From Pinguiococcus pyrenoidosus (taxonomy: Eukaryota > Sar > Pinguiophyceae > Pinguiochrysidales > Pinguiochrysidaceae), in NCBI GenBank assembly GCA_019677205.1, contig JAAMXY010001178.1:1-37677 (forward strand): a stretch of 37,677 nucleotides of DNA. Reading direction: 5' to 3'. The notes under the pieces were generated by a model. It worked only from the letters and a program-made list of their open reading frames with translations, was not told where the DNA came from and made no database searches. Below are positions 7,775 through 17,351 of the stretch, piece by piece (positions within the stretch are counted from its first letter, which is position 1; every line of letters begins with the position of its first letter). Position numbers and translations under genes: made by a program.

Positions 7775-9489
7775 TCAGGTTTGGTCTGTCCGGAATGGGT
7801 CCGAGCAAGTTGTGGGCACAATCTGCCGACTTCGGTGCTCAATGGTGGATGCCTGGGCTTCGTGTAGCGCACACGTGACCATCAAGATGGATCTTCCTAG
7901 GATGCTTGCCTCAAGCTGTAATTCACTTCCACTGAGTAGCAACTTCGCAGCTTCCGAAACGACACGAAGCTTCGGTTCCGAAGGCATCAAGACGTCCATC
8001 AAGCCCTCCGAGAAAGCGGGGGGTGGAAGGGGGGGGGGAAGGGGGTCATCAAACTCCTCATGAATCTGCTGATGGGTTGGGATCAGACGTGGATGCATCC
8101 ACCACAAACTGCGAAAACTCCGCGAGATCCTCCTTGATCCTGGCAAGCATCGACTGGGTCAAGATGTCCAGGAGTTCCTCGATCGCCTCTTCCTCCGGAG
8201 AGTCTCTCGAGCTGTCATCTGCTCGATTTGGATCAGCGCCGCCGCCTTCGCCTTTCTGCGCTTCTCCAGAGACGGGTGCGTCGACATCGATGACTTCCTC
8301 CACAATCCCTTCCCTGCATCAAGATGTCGAAGGATCAGTCTCACGGGATCCGTCGATGGAGCTCAGCCCTCCCAGACGCCGGCATTCGCGGACAGACCTG
8401 GCCAGCACCGTCTCGGTAGCTTCCGCGAGCGCTTGAACACGATGGATTGGAAGTTTGGTGCCAGTGACCACAAGATCATTCCCTGGACCTTGCAACGGGT
8501 GTCAGCGGTTCGACCCTTCGGCGCCTCGCGTCGAGCCTGAGCGCAGCTCTCAGGCGAAAGTCGCCGCGGCGGTCTCACCTTGGAATAATCTCATGGGCGC
8601 ATCTTCGCCAGAAGGCACCTCGTCGTCAGCACCCCGCGCTGCTTCTTCGCCCCAGCCATCTCCTCCGTAGCCCCGGCCTTCGTCTTCGTCGCACATCAGA
8701 CCAAAATCGTGGTCGTCATCATCGTCGTCACCGCCGTCGGGATCCTTCCTTCTCCTCTGGCTGTCGTCCTGCCCCGGCCAAGATCTCGCCGGCCTGATGC
8801 TACGTTGCAGCAAAGCTTGAGACGCCACCCACTGCCAACCGTAGAAACGAACTTCTCCGCCTGAGCAGTCCTGAGCAGTCCTGAGCAGTCCTGAGCAGGT
8901 ACCTGAGGAAAGGGAAAGCCGCCCGCCATTTTGCGTAGTCGGGCGCGCCGTCGCCGAGGCCGGGCATCTGATAGGAGCCCCATGGGTTCATCTTGCGCTC
9001 AGCGTCTGCCTCTTCTGCCGCATCTGCGCCGGGAACCTCCAGCTTCGTTCAAGCAACGCGTAAGGCAAGTGAAGCGCTGCAGGATCCAAGCACCGGACCC
9101 ACCTTCAGCTCCGCCAGGGCCAGCATCTCTTCGACTTGCCGCTCTTCCCGGCGTTCCAGCGCCTCGAATCCGCCATCGTCAAAGGCGTCTGTGAACATGC
9201 GTATGGGCACGACTGCCTTCTTGTAGGGTGCCGCTCGGAGCACAGCGGCGGCGCCTCTCTTTCCAACTGGATCGGGATGGCTTTTGGGTTCTTGTTTTGA
9301 GCACCGAAAAAGCAAAGGAGCAAAGGAGCAATCCGAAAGCAAAGGAGCAAAAAAGCAAAGCAAAAGAAGCAAAAGACGCAAAAGAAGCAAACGGTAGCGA
9401 AGAGCGAAGGGGCAGCGGTGAAAGAAGCGAGGATGGAGTAGTCGACGGACATGGTGTGGCGGAGCTGGAGGACACTCTCGACTGCACAT
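7775..9489 (-). CDS. Unrecognised multi-exon gene, possibly mitochondrial
   Basis: Seven tentative exons keep one frame: 9489-9393, 9266-9103, 9042-8903, 8799-8579, 8488-8398, 8313-8106 and 8005-7775 (383 aa). The middle ones are best supported. Sequence pieces are KKAVVPIRMFTDAFDDGGFE, LERREERQVEEMLALAELK, NPWGSYQMPGLGDGAPDYAK, an Asp/Glu-Gly acidic stretch, VVTGTKLPIHRVQALAEATE and a final helical exon. I recognise no family. The proposed first exon is Arg/His-rich like a mitochondrial presequence but is uncertain. A second ATG at 9452 is in another frame. If the last intron (8006-8105, with a very long C/T tract before its AG) is not used, the gene ends at 8058. The proposed start lies 12 nt after the RFC1 stop on the same strand. 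Confidence 0.5.
8861..8898. repeat. 10-bp tandem repeat inside an intron
   Basis: CTGAGCAGTC is repeated 3.8 times with no mismatch. It sits in the intron 8800-8902 of the minus-strand gene, four bases after its donor. On that strand each unit reads ...CTCAGGA, an acceptor-like AG. Confidence 0.9.
9311..9396. repeat. Purine-rich GCAAA(A)GRA repeats
   Basis: Irregular 5- to 10-bp units of GCAAAGGA/GCAAAAGAA. On the minus strand this is a long C/T tract between the proposed first and second exons of the gene at 7775-9489, consistent with intronic sequence. Confidence 0.75.
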
Positions 9490-9501
9490 AAGGAAGGATG
9501 G

Positions 9502-11895
9502 CTATGACTTCTTCTGCTTGCTCACTTTGTGCTTCTTGTTGTAGGCCCTGGTGAAGGCCGACTTGACTTTGGTGCTCAGCTGCTCGTACGGGTCCTTCTC
9601 CTTGGGCACCGTTGACCACTGCAGATCCTTCAGCGTCTCGAAGAGATCGTCCCGCGTCAGCCCGAGCGCTTCGAGATCTTCGACGACGGCCGCAGCACCG
9701 TCGCCTCCCGGCAGCATGGGCTTGAGGAGGCGCCTTCGCAGCACCTCCGCCACGTCCATGACCAGATCGCCGGAGCCGGTGCGCTTCGCCTGGTGGGCGA
9801 GCCGCGCTCCCAGCTCATTCGAGAGGCGCGTGCGCTTCCCGCGGGAGCTGTTCTTCCCGAGCCACTCGGGAAAGCCGGCGAAGCCGATGCCGCCGCCACA
9901 GAAGGACCCCACGCGGCAGTGCAGGAGGGCACTGGTCGGCAGAAGGGACCAGTTCTGGTTCTCGCCGCGAAGCATGCTGGTGACCAGCTCGGCGTCGCTC
10001 AGCGCTTCTGCGGCGTTCGCCAGCGCCTCTGACTTGTCCCCAAAGTCTGGCCGACGATTCTGGTTGATGCTCGCGACGTAGTGCTGCGCGATCATCAGCG
10101 GGGTCAGCGAATAGTCCACGAAGAAGGCGTCCATGCGTTCCGCCAGCGACCGCGTCTTCGACTCCGACAGGATCTGCCGGCACGCGTCGCTTGGCGTCAG
10201 ACGCAGCACGCTGTCCTTCGAGATGAGGTGAACGCGCTCTTTGGCCTGCGCCGCGCTGACCCCCGCCTTCGCTCCGAGCGCCAGCTGCATCTGCAGCGCG
10301 TGGATCGACTGGCGCACGTCTCCGCCCGTCGTCTCGGCGATCGCGTAGGCTGCGCCTTCCTCCACGGGGACGCCTTCCTTGGCCGCAATCTGCATCATGC
10401 GGCGCGCAATCTGCTGTGACGTGGGCCGCGAGACGCGCAGGTCGTAGCAGTGGTTCGCCAGGGAGCGGACTTTCTGGCTCTGCCGATCGTTGCAGATGGT
10501 GATCACGGGAACCTTGCTGTCCTTCAGCAGGGCGATCAGCTCCTGGGTGCCCCCGCGATCGCCCGCGCTCATTCCGTCCACCTACGGGGAGGGAGCAGGT
10601 TAGGATAGGAAAGCATCAGTCCGATCAGTGCCGGCAGCGATGCGGACGGCCGGGAGGACACCGGTTACCTCGTCCATGACTACGCATCTCCGTTGAAGTC
10701 CCGTCGAGCCGTCCGTGTGGACCTGAATCATGGTGCTGTGGAGCGCGTCGCGGAGAGCTTCGTGCAACAGGCGCTTCGACCTCTTGTCGCTGGCATTGAG
10801 CTCGTAGATGGTGTATCCGCAGGCCCGAGCCACCAGTCGCGCCATCGTCGACTTTCCAATCCCGGGTGGACCCGACAGGAGTGCCGCTTTCGCGCCCGGG
10901 TTCTGCTTGCTCCGCGGCTTGGGCTTCTCCTCCGTCACGTGAATGGCGTGCCAGGACTGCAGCCAGTTCCCCAGATCGTTCAGGACCTTTCGGTTGCCCA
11001 CAAGGTCTCCGATCGTCTGTGGCATGTACTTGTCGACCCAGAGCGCGCCGTCCTCGTCCGCGACCTTCCCGCTGGGGCTCGGCGGGGACACCTTCTGCCC
11101 CGACGCGCTCGGCTCGGCATTCTTCCGCCCGGGGGTCACCACCTTCTGGGAGCCTCCAGCGTCCACTGGCTTTGCCACGAACGTCACGGCGTCGTCCGCG
11201 CTGGGCCCCATGTGCTTCCGCTTCTCCTCGATGTACGCGAAGAAGTCCTCCGCCTTCATGATCTTGCAGGTGGACAAGGTAACGGCCTTCTTGTACTTCT
11301 TGCCCTCGGTGAAGGGGCGGCCGTCCTCGAGCTCGTCCCCGGTAACCAGGTAGGTCGTCTTGCTGGAGACGGCTGAGGTGCATCGGCCGCCCACCTCCAC
11401 GACCATCTCCACTGCCTCCTCGCGGGGCAGAACGTCCGCCGAGTCCGGCCTCGTGAGCACTCCGGTGAAGACGAAGGTGTCCACGTCCTTCTTGGCGTCC
11501 TTCTTGGAGGCGGAGCCAGGACTTCTCCGCTTCTTGGGGGACGCCTCCTTCTTGTCGCTCTTCGGAGACGCCGTTTTCCGCTTCCGACTGGGAGTGGGCT
11601 GCACCGCCCCGGAGGCGTCGGACTCCTTCTTCGCGCCCTTGGCCTTCGCGCGGGGCGAATCCTCGATCACGAGGTTCTCATCCACGTCATACACCTTCTT
11701 GGTGAGGATCACGGGGGAGCTCGGCTCAGCTTTGGCCTTCTTCGTTCTGGACTTCGCTGCGGCAGCTTGCTTGGCGGGCGCGACGGCCTCCGCTCGCTTC
11801 CTCTTCGGCGCCGACTTTGAGCCTTCGCCATCTGAGGCCTTCTTCGCGGCGCTGCGAGAGGGGCCGGTGGCCTTAAAGAACGAGCGGATGTCCAT
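9502..11895 (-). CDS. RFC1: Replication factor C large subunit (RFC1)
   Basis: Two exons, 11895-10669 and 10581-9502, flank an 87-nt intron (GTAACC...CCGTAG) that splits the Walker B region. The joined reading is CVVMDE|VDGMSAGDRGG, the RFC1 signature. The protein is 768 aa. MDIRSFFK at the N-terminus is the PCNA-interacting (PIP-box-like) start of RFC1. A Lys/Ala/Ser-rich linker follows, then a BRCT domain (about 139-224, FVFTGVLTRPDSADVLPREE), then AAA+ with Walker A GPPGIGKST (342-350) and sensor-1 region VPVITICNDR. The C-terminal RFC1 domain ends in a basic tail, HKVSKQKKS. It loads PCNA on primed DNA with RFC2-5 and acts in replication and repair. The upstream in-frame ATG at 12015 is rejected because MDIRSFF is conserved. 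It is shorter than the animal protein, close to fungal size. Confidence 0.95.
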
Positions 11896-12302
11896 CTCCC
11901 GACACGTCTGCGGCGGCGGGAAGGGCGTTCCCACCCAAACAGATCCAAAATGCCCAAATGCCCAAAATGGCGGGAAAAATGGAAACAAGACGGGATCCAC
12001 GCACAATACAAGCATCGCATCCCAAGCGTCTAATTTCCAGCTCTGAGGAGATCATCTTTGAGCAGATCATCTGATCATTTCCGATCGCTATCGTCTCGAC
12101 GACCAAGGGAATATAGATCTATATTCCCTTGCGACGACGCGCAGGACGGACGGAAACGAACGGAGAGAGACAGATGGACAAGGTGTTCGCGAATCGCTCG
12201 GTCGAAATGCGGGTTCGTGGCCATCCACAGCTGGTGTTTCACGCGCGTGTCTGGGGACTGCACCGACCTCTGCTCCTTCCAGCTCGGCCGTAGAACTTCG
12301 AA
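11896..12302. promoter_or_regulatory. Shared divergent promoter of RFC1 and Cpn10
   Basis: A 407-bp gap between opposing start codons. It holds several GATC-containing repeats (GAGATCATC, GAGCAGATCATCTGATCATT at 12049-12080) and the perfect palindrome at 12105-12130. I see no other gene. Confidence 0.55.
12105..12130. promoter_or_regulatory. Perfect 26-bp palindrome
   Basis: The half-site AAGGGAATATAGA is followed directly by its exact reverse complement, with no loop. It is centred in the divergent RFC1/Cpn10 promoter, about 187 bp from the middle of the palindrome to the Cpn10 ATG. It can be a dimeric transcription-factor site. The core ATATAGATCTATAT is also TATA-like on both strands. Confidence 0.7.
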
Positions 12303-12710
12303 ATGGCGTCACTAGCACGGAAGTTGCTCCCCCTGGCGGACAGGGTCTTGATCAAGCGGGTCGTGGCAGCCACAGCGGTGAGTGCGCGAGGATCCGGGAG
12401 CTTCGCCGGCCGGGAGGAAACGCCGCTGACGAGGCGATCCCTCTTTTTGCAGACCAGCGGCGGTATTCTGTTGCCTGCGTCTGCGGTGAAGGAGAAGAAC
12501 GAAGGGGAGGTCGTAGCGGTCGGACCCGGTGCACGCAGCTCGACGACGGGCGACGTGATTCCGATGAGCGTCAGCATCGGGGACAAGGTCCTGCTTCCGG
12601 AGTACGGCGGAAAGGAGGTGCTCCTCGGCGCGGACGAGAGCGAGGACAAGTTCTTTTTGTACCATCAGGACGAGATCCTCGGCGTCTTCGACAAGACCGA
12701 GAGGGAGTAA
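12303..12710 (+). CDS. Chaperonin 10 (GroES/HSP10 co-chaperonin)
   Basis: Two exons, 12303-12377 and 12453-12710, flank a 75-nt intron (GTGAGTGC...TTTTTGCAG). The spliced protein is 110 aa. It starts ARKLLPLADRVLIKRVVAAT, the classic L.PL.DRVL(V/I)(K/R) N-terminus. It continues with GGILLPASAVKEKNEGEVVA, the mobile-loop/roof region, then VGPG, then GDKVLLPEYGG and the end DEILGVF. It caps the Cpn60 cylinder during folding. The short N-terminal extension and single-domain size fit the mitochondrial form rather than the tandem plastid Cpn20. The intron has a length divisible by three and no stop, so an unspliced message would still be open. The family alignment excludes it from the protein. Confidence 0.92.
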   Translation: MASLARKLLPLADRVLIKRVVAATAVSARGSGSFAGREETPLTRRSLFLQTSGGILLPASAVKEKNEGEVVAVGPGARSSTTGDVIPMSVSIGDKVLLPEYGGKEVLLGADESEDKFFLYHQDEILGVFDKTERE

Positions 12711-12914
12711 AGATGCACCAGCGGCAGAGGATCCCGAGCTGCCGACGTCAGCAGTGAGAAGAGGCACGCGCCTTCCAGCCAACGGCCGACAGGCGCCCGG
12801 CGGTGCGAAGGAGGACGCATGGTGCATCATTGTGGATGATCGAGCGCGGCAGGCCAGAGCAAAACGAAGCTTTTCTCCTTGGTGCTCGGGCCGGGAGCAG
12901 GACGCGGCCTCTGT
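12711..12914. other. 3'-3' gap
   Basis: Two hundred bases between convergent Cpn10 and C2-domain genes; nothing recognised. Confidence 0.4.
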
Positions 12915-14015
12915 CTATGCCCGCCTTGCTCGTCTGGCGGCTCGCCTGTCGGATCCAATCACAGTCGAGCCGGATGCCGAGACGCCGGCAGCCGCCGATC
13001 GGATCGCGAGCTGCACCGCGCCGATCCCAAGGTTGCTCGCGAAGTACACCGGCGTCAAGAGAGTATTCACATAGGAGATGTACGGTCCGGTGGTGCGCCG
13101 CACAAAGCGTCCCAAGCCCGTCCCAAATATGAAGTCGGTCGGCTGCATGGCGCGCTTCCAGATCCCGTCCACGAAGGAGAGGCGCTCGACCACAAAGATT
13201 GCGTTCCGGTGAATCTTCACCTGGCACTTGAAATCGCTGTGCTGCGATTGGAATCCCACAAGGACGAAGCTCCCGCTTGTCTCAATCACCGCCATGGGCT
13301 CGCCGGGCGGGACCACCTGGTTCGCGGGAGAGCGCGCGAAGGGTTCCAGATACACAATGTCCCCTCGCTGTGGGCTCATCCCCTCGGGCTCGTACTCGAC
13401 AATCACGTGCACCGCGGGAGCGAACTCGTCCACAACCGCTCCCGAATCCGGGGCACCCTCCGTGTTCTCCTTGGCCCCTTTCACCTTCGAGTGCGCCCCC
13501 GTCGCCAGGGGAACCCAGATATCCAAAACCTGCGCTTCGCCCAGCAAGAGTGGCGACAGCTCCACCTGTCCCAGCCCCAGCGAGTTGTTGCCCGTGATCA
13601 TCGCGGGCAGCACCCTTGACACCACGTTCTCGTTGTGGAACGCCTGCACGTCCAAGGACACGGCCACGCCGGGACGGATGCTGGACTTGAGCGCGGGGAT
13701 GTAGAAGTCCTCCTTGGCCCAGGTGGGATTCGAGTTGTTTCGAACGACGCTGGTGCAGATCGGCGCCCCGCCTTCGTGCCCGCCGAGCCGTAGCTTGATG
13801 TAGGCATTGACGCTCTGCGCCGAGGCCAGCGGCTGGAGGTAGGACCAGTCCAAGCGCCGCATGTTGCGCGCTTCGACCACGCGGACGTGCACGGTGCCCA
13901 TAACGTCCCGCTGATGGTCCAGGTACCGATAGTTGCCCCCTCGGAAGGCCATGGCGGACTTCCAGGTCGGCGCCGCGTAGCGGTCGACATCACTCTCCCT
14001 AGCCACGCTCGCCAT
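12915..14015 (-). CDS. C2-domain protein
   Basis: A single 366-aa exon from ATG 14015. The frame is open upstream to 14279, but that sequence is not conserved-looking and MASVARESD is preferred. A C2-type beta-sandwich spans about residues 38-170: GTVHVRVVEARNMRRLDW, NAYIKLRLGG, SVVRNNSNPTWAKEDFYIP, VAVSLDVQAFHNEN, and LGLGQVELSPLLLGE. This is the order of strands in Ca2+/phospholipid-binding C2 domains (V.V..A..L...D..G.SDPYV...... NP.W.E.F). The loop aspartates that bind calcium are mostly replaced or interrupted by insertions, so it may bind lipid or protein without calcium. A second region (GDIVYLEPFARSP...) resembles a small beta-barrel, and the C-terminal 40 residues are hydrophobic then basic. 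It diverges from the WD40 gene. Confidence 0.7.
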   Translation of the reverse strand: MASVARESDVDRYAAPTWKSAMAFRGGNYRYLDHQRDVMGTVHVRVVEARNMRRLDWSYLQPLASAQSVNAYIKLRLGGHEGGAPICTSVVRNNSNPTWAKEDFYIPALKSSIRPGVAVSLDVQAFHNENVVSRVLPAMITGNNSLGLGQVELSPLLLGEAQVLDIWVPLATGAHSKVKGAKENTEGAPDSGAVVDEFAPAVHVIVEYEPEGMSPQRGDIVYLEPFARSPANQVVPPGEPMAVIETSGSFVLVGFQSQHSDFKCQVKIHRNAIFVVERLSFVDGIWKRAMQPTDFIFGTGLGRFVRRTTGPYISYVNTLLTPVYFASNLGIGAVQLAIRSAAAGVSASGSTVIGSDRRAARRARRA

Positions 14016-14465
14016 CGCGCCAGCTGGGCCGCCCCAACGCTTCGCAGACACGCGTCCCTGGAAGGTGCTGCTCTGCTTTTCGGTTCGAGTCCAGCAGTCC
14101 AGCGTCGGATCTCGGAATGGAGTGATCCAAATATCTTCAGGATCGATACCGAAGCTACGATCAGAACGGGGTGAGAATCCGAATCCGGAATCCGGGTTCG
14201 CCGCAACGTGGTGGTTTGTGACACTGCCTTTGACGTCCCGAGGAATTCCGAGGGTCGAGCAAGCTTGCTGGCAGCGCACGCCACGGTGAAAGCCTTGTGC
14301 GCATCTCGAGTCCGGGCAAGTGCAAGTGGCCCTGCAGCGCGCTTGGGCGAACGACCCTCGCTAGGTGACACGTTGACCCCTTGCAGCTGCAAGGGATTTT
14401 GCAGCTTCGGCTGCGCTCAGGTCGCTCTCGAGTGGTGGGCGGTACCAAATCTGCCGTGAGGAAGC
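14016..14465. promoter_or_regulatory. Divergent promoter with an 18-bp palindrome
   Basis: This 450-bp gap separates the C2-domain (minus) and WD40 (plus) genes. A perfect palindrome, CCCTTGCAGCTGCAAGGG, lies at 14378-14395, about 70-90 bp before the WD40 ATG. A TCCGAATCCGGAATCCGGGT cluster lies at about 14177-14196. Confidence 0.55.
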
Positions 14466-15699
14466 ATGTTTTGGGGCACGTACTTGGTGCACGGTGTCGA
14501 CGTGGGAGCGGGAGGCGCCGGGGAGGCTGGCGAGGGCGGCGCCATGGACTTGGAGTATGTGGGTTCCATCCGAACACAGCACACGAAGGAGCTCACGGCG
14601 CTGGCCTCGAGGGGCAGTGAGCTTCTCTCGTGCAGCAAAGATCGTACCGCGCGGGTCTTTCAAGTCAGGCTGGAGGAAGGGGTGTCCGCCGCGCCGCAGG
14701 CGATCCTGCAGGGCCACCGGGTCAATGTGGTCAATGGACGCATGGACGATGTGAGCGGCTCCAGGAGCTTGGCGACATGCTCAATGGATGGCACAGGTAT
14801 GCTTGCTTGGATGCATCGCCGTGCGCATGGCACCTCTCTGTCCACGCAAGGTATTCATCCTCGATTCAACGCTCCGCAGCTAACGCGAGGGCTGTCCCCT
14901 GGCAGTTCGGGTATGGAGACCTCGGGAGCCTTCGGTGTCCGAAGCGGAGGCGGATCTGCTAGCCCAGGAAATTTGGAAGGGGGAAGGCCACTCCTGGGGC
15001 GTGAACGACGTCGCCTTTGCTGAACACGCCGGAAGGTTGGTTGTGCTGAGCGCTGGGGACGACGGGAGTCTCAGATGCTGGGACGTCGAGACGGGAGGCT
15101 CCCTGTGGGTCGTGGCGGACGCCTTCGAGCTTGGCGTCCGCCGCGTGCACGTGCGGGGGGATCAAATCTTGGCCTTGGGCAACGTGAACGGTCGTAGGGA
15201 GGAGGGTGAAGCACCGTCTGTGGCACGGTTGGCAGTCTTCCGAATCACGGGCGAGGTGGTCAGGCGCTTCGATGGCCTGCACAAGGCGTCTGCAAGTGAC
15301 TTGGACGTCACGGAGGACGGGACGATGGTCGCCACGGCGTCTCGAGGGGAGCGGCAAAACCTTTTCGTATCAGGCACTGGGGATGACGTTGGCGCCGTGG
15401 AGCTTCCAGGGCACACCCAGCACACGATGGGCGTGCTGAAAGTCTCCTTCCTCGGCCAGGGACGGCGCGTGGCGTCTGCTGGTGCCGATGGGAATGTCGT
15501 CATCTACTCTGCGCAATCCGGCCGCATCCAACAGATCATCGCGGAGGCGCTGGGAGGGACGCGCGTGACCGCCCTGTGCGAGCTGCGCGTTGGAGCTGAC
15601 GCGCCGGCGTCGAGATCAACGTGCCTGGCCTTCGGCGGCAACGCCTACGAAGACCGAGAGATCGCCGTCCACGTGTGGGGCACGCCGGCCGGAGTTTGA
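14466..15699 (+). CDS. WD40-repeat protein
   Basis: Two exons, 14466-14796 and 14906-15699, flank a 109-nt intron (GTATGC...CTGGCAG). The protein is 374 aa. The intron interrupts a repeat, and splicing restores CSMDGT|VRVWRPRE, a textbook WD-repeat end. Repeats are seen at LLSCSKDRTARVFQV, SLATCSMDGTVRVW, VVLSAGDDGSLRCWDVETG, ARLAVFRITGEVVRRF, MVATASRGERQNLFVSG and RVASAGADGNVVIYSAQSG, and a final VHVWGTPAGV closes the ring. That makes about seven blades, one propeller. The start may instead be the second ATG (14544, GCCATGG context), giving MDLEYVGSIRTQHTKELTAL. WD40 propellers are protein-interaction platforms; nothing here shows the partner or pathway. Confidence 0.8.
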
Positions 15700-16124
15700 T
15701 GGCACCGGGAAGCGCTCCACGAGCAACGCCCTGCCATGGGCTTTGTTTGACACGAGCAGATGGTGTGACGGGCTGGTTACGACAAGATCGGGTACCGCTG
15801 TGGAAGGCGGACGGCGAAGGCAACGCAGTGCGATGACGGACGCCTTGGAAGCTACTTGAACCACGAAACAATTCTTTCATGCATCACAAATGATCGGGTC
15901 TCGGGGGTCTCGGGGGCCATAAAGTCTAGTCCCCGCGTTGGAAACGCAGCTCTCTGTACAAGACTCGTCTCGTCTAGTTATAAGTTGCCCTTGCTCTTGT
16001 TCTTACCCTTCCTGCCCTTGCTCTCGTGGATGCAGCGGAACAAAATGCGGCATCCCTCTCTACTACGCTCTACTGCGGTGGCCGGCCAAGGATCAGCTCG
16101 CCCAGCGTTGCCTAGCCGGGTGGC
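15700..16124. other. 3'-3' gap
   Basis: This 425-bp gap separates convergent WD40 and cysteine-rich peptide genes. A short duplication, TCGGGGGTCTCGGGGG, lies at 15900-15915, and there is a C/T-rich stretch at about 15980-16025. No gene is supported. Confidence 0.35.
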
Positions 16125-16319
16125 TCAGCACATGTTCAAGCACATCCTGTACGTGTCGTGGCATTGCAGGAAAGGATCGCATCGATTGCTGCTGATGCAG
16201 TTCTCCGAGCACTGCATCTGCGTCTTCTTGCAGTTGGCCGTGCAGGTGGTCGGCTGGTGCTGCTTCGCCGAAGCCGCGAGGACGAGCACGAGCGCGAGCG
16301 CGAATCGCAGCAGATTCAT
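16125..16319 (-). CDS. Small secreted eight-cysteine peptide
   Basis: A 64-codon frame from ATG 16319 to TGA 16127-16125. It begins with a clean signal peptide (MNLLRFALALVLVLAASA, cleavage expected after ASA). The mature part of about 46 residues has eight cysteines in the order CX3C-X6-CX3C-X5-C-X5-C-X6-CX3C. Three CX3C pairs suggest short helices cross-linked by four disulfides, as in helical-hairpin peptides. I recognise no family. The longer frame starting at 16592 is Arg/Ser-rich before this Met and is probably 5' UTR. It could be a signal, antimicrobial or defensive peptide, or a wall or egg-coat type protein; sequence alone does not say. Confidence 0.6.
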   Translation of the reverse strand: MNLLRFALALVLVLAASAKQHQPTTCTANCKKTQMQCSENCISSNRCDPFLQCHDTYRMCLNMC

Positions 16320-17351
16320 TGGCAGCGGAACGTTGAGGAAACGAACTCGACAAGCCACGAGGATTGCTTGAGTGCCGTGCGCCTCGCGCACAGATCCAGA
16401 GTCCGAGGACGTCCGCACGGTGGGCTGGAGAGGGGAGCCACGGGTCGCTCGGCGTCGGTGGCGCGGAGCCCGACGAGACGCGATTTGAACCGGTCCGAGA
16501 AGTCGACGAGGATCCTCGCCCGCAGAATACGTTGCCGTCTTCGCCGCGAGTTGCAGGTGCCCGGTTATGCGGCCATAGGAGGCCGGGCACATTCAAAAAT
16601 CCGGCGCCAGGATTCGTTGCCGAGATTCAACATGGCCGCAGTTGCAGCCGTTGTTTACGTCCCCGCCGCCTCGAGGCTGCGGACCCGGCTTTCCACTGGA
16701 ATACAAATCCAGGTTTCCTGCTCCGGCCACAGCACGAATTTTTATGACCAATGGCGCGTCGCTGCGTGCGCGGGCTTGAGGGAATCAAGTCAACACCGCC
16801 AATCGCCACACCTGTGGACCAACCGCACCGCTAGAAGCCAATAGACGGGATGACGCTACGCGGCCCAAGTCGCACCATATTTGGCGCCACCAAGCTCCTG
16901 AGTGCAACGGTATCGAGCCGTGACAGCCCTAAACGAATGGGAATCTATCTTCGCGCCGTTACACCACATTTCCAACGCTTTTCCCGCGCGCCAACCCGAT
17001 TGGCTTGTGGTTTCCCTCCGAAACCCGAAACAGAGACGGAGGAAGAGCAAGCATGCGGCCCTCCACGCCCGCATGTGATTTTTCTCAGGACTATGGCACG
17101 CCCGCATGTATTGTCTTCGCTCGAAAGGGGAAAGGCGGGAAAAACGCGGGTCCAATGCGCGCAGGCCCCCGACGCCGCCTTTTTCTTTTGAAGCCATTCC
17201 TGAGAGGATCTTGCGTGCGCGCCGCATCTCGTGCGACGAAGGCTGGCTGGTCGCCTGCTCTTGTCTCCCAAAGGGTTTGCACCGCCGCAGATCCGGCTGC
17301 CACGTGCCTCGGCTCCCTTGATCGAAAGCTTGGCTCAAGCGGCTTGCCGAG
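16320..17351. promoter_or_regulatory. 1-kb divergent intergenic region
   Basis: It separates the secreted peptide (minus) from the plastid-protein gene (plus). Reading frames on both strands are arginine-rich without motifs. I see no RNA gene, transposon end or significant repeat. Confidence 0.35.

Noticed and set aside
9105-9452. Phe/Cys/Leu-rich 'membrane segment' in the minus-strand frame starting MSVDYS
   Set aside because: The run comes from a C/T-rich simple repeat (antisense of GCAAAGGA units) that behaves as intron, and the frame does not join the downstream exons.
11896-12015. N-terminal extension of RFC1 from the ATG at 12015
   Set aside because: The extension is Phe/Pro-rich promoter-like sequence; MDIRSFF at 11895 matches the conserved RFC1 start.
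12303-12710. Reading Cpn10 as one exon
   Set aside because: The frame is open, but the inserted 25 residues interrupt the GroES fold and are flanked by perfect GTGAGT and TTTTTGCAG sites.
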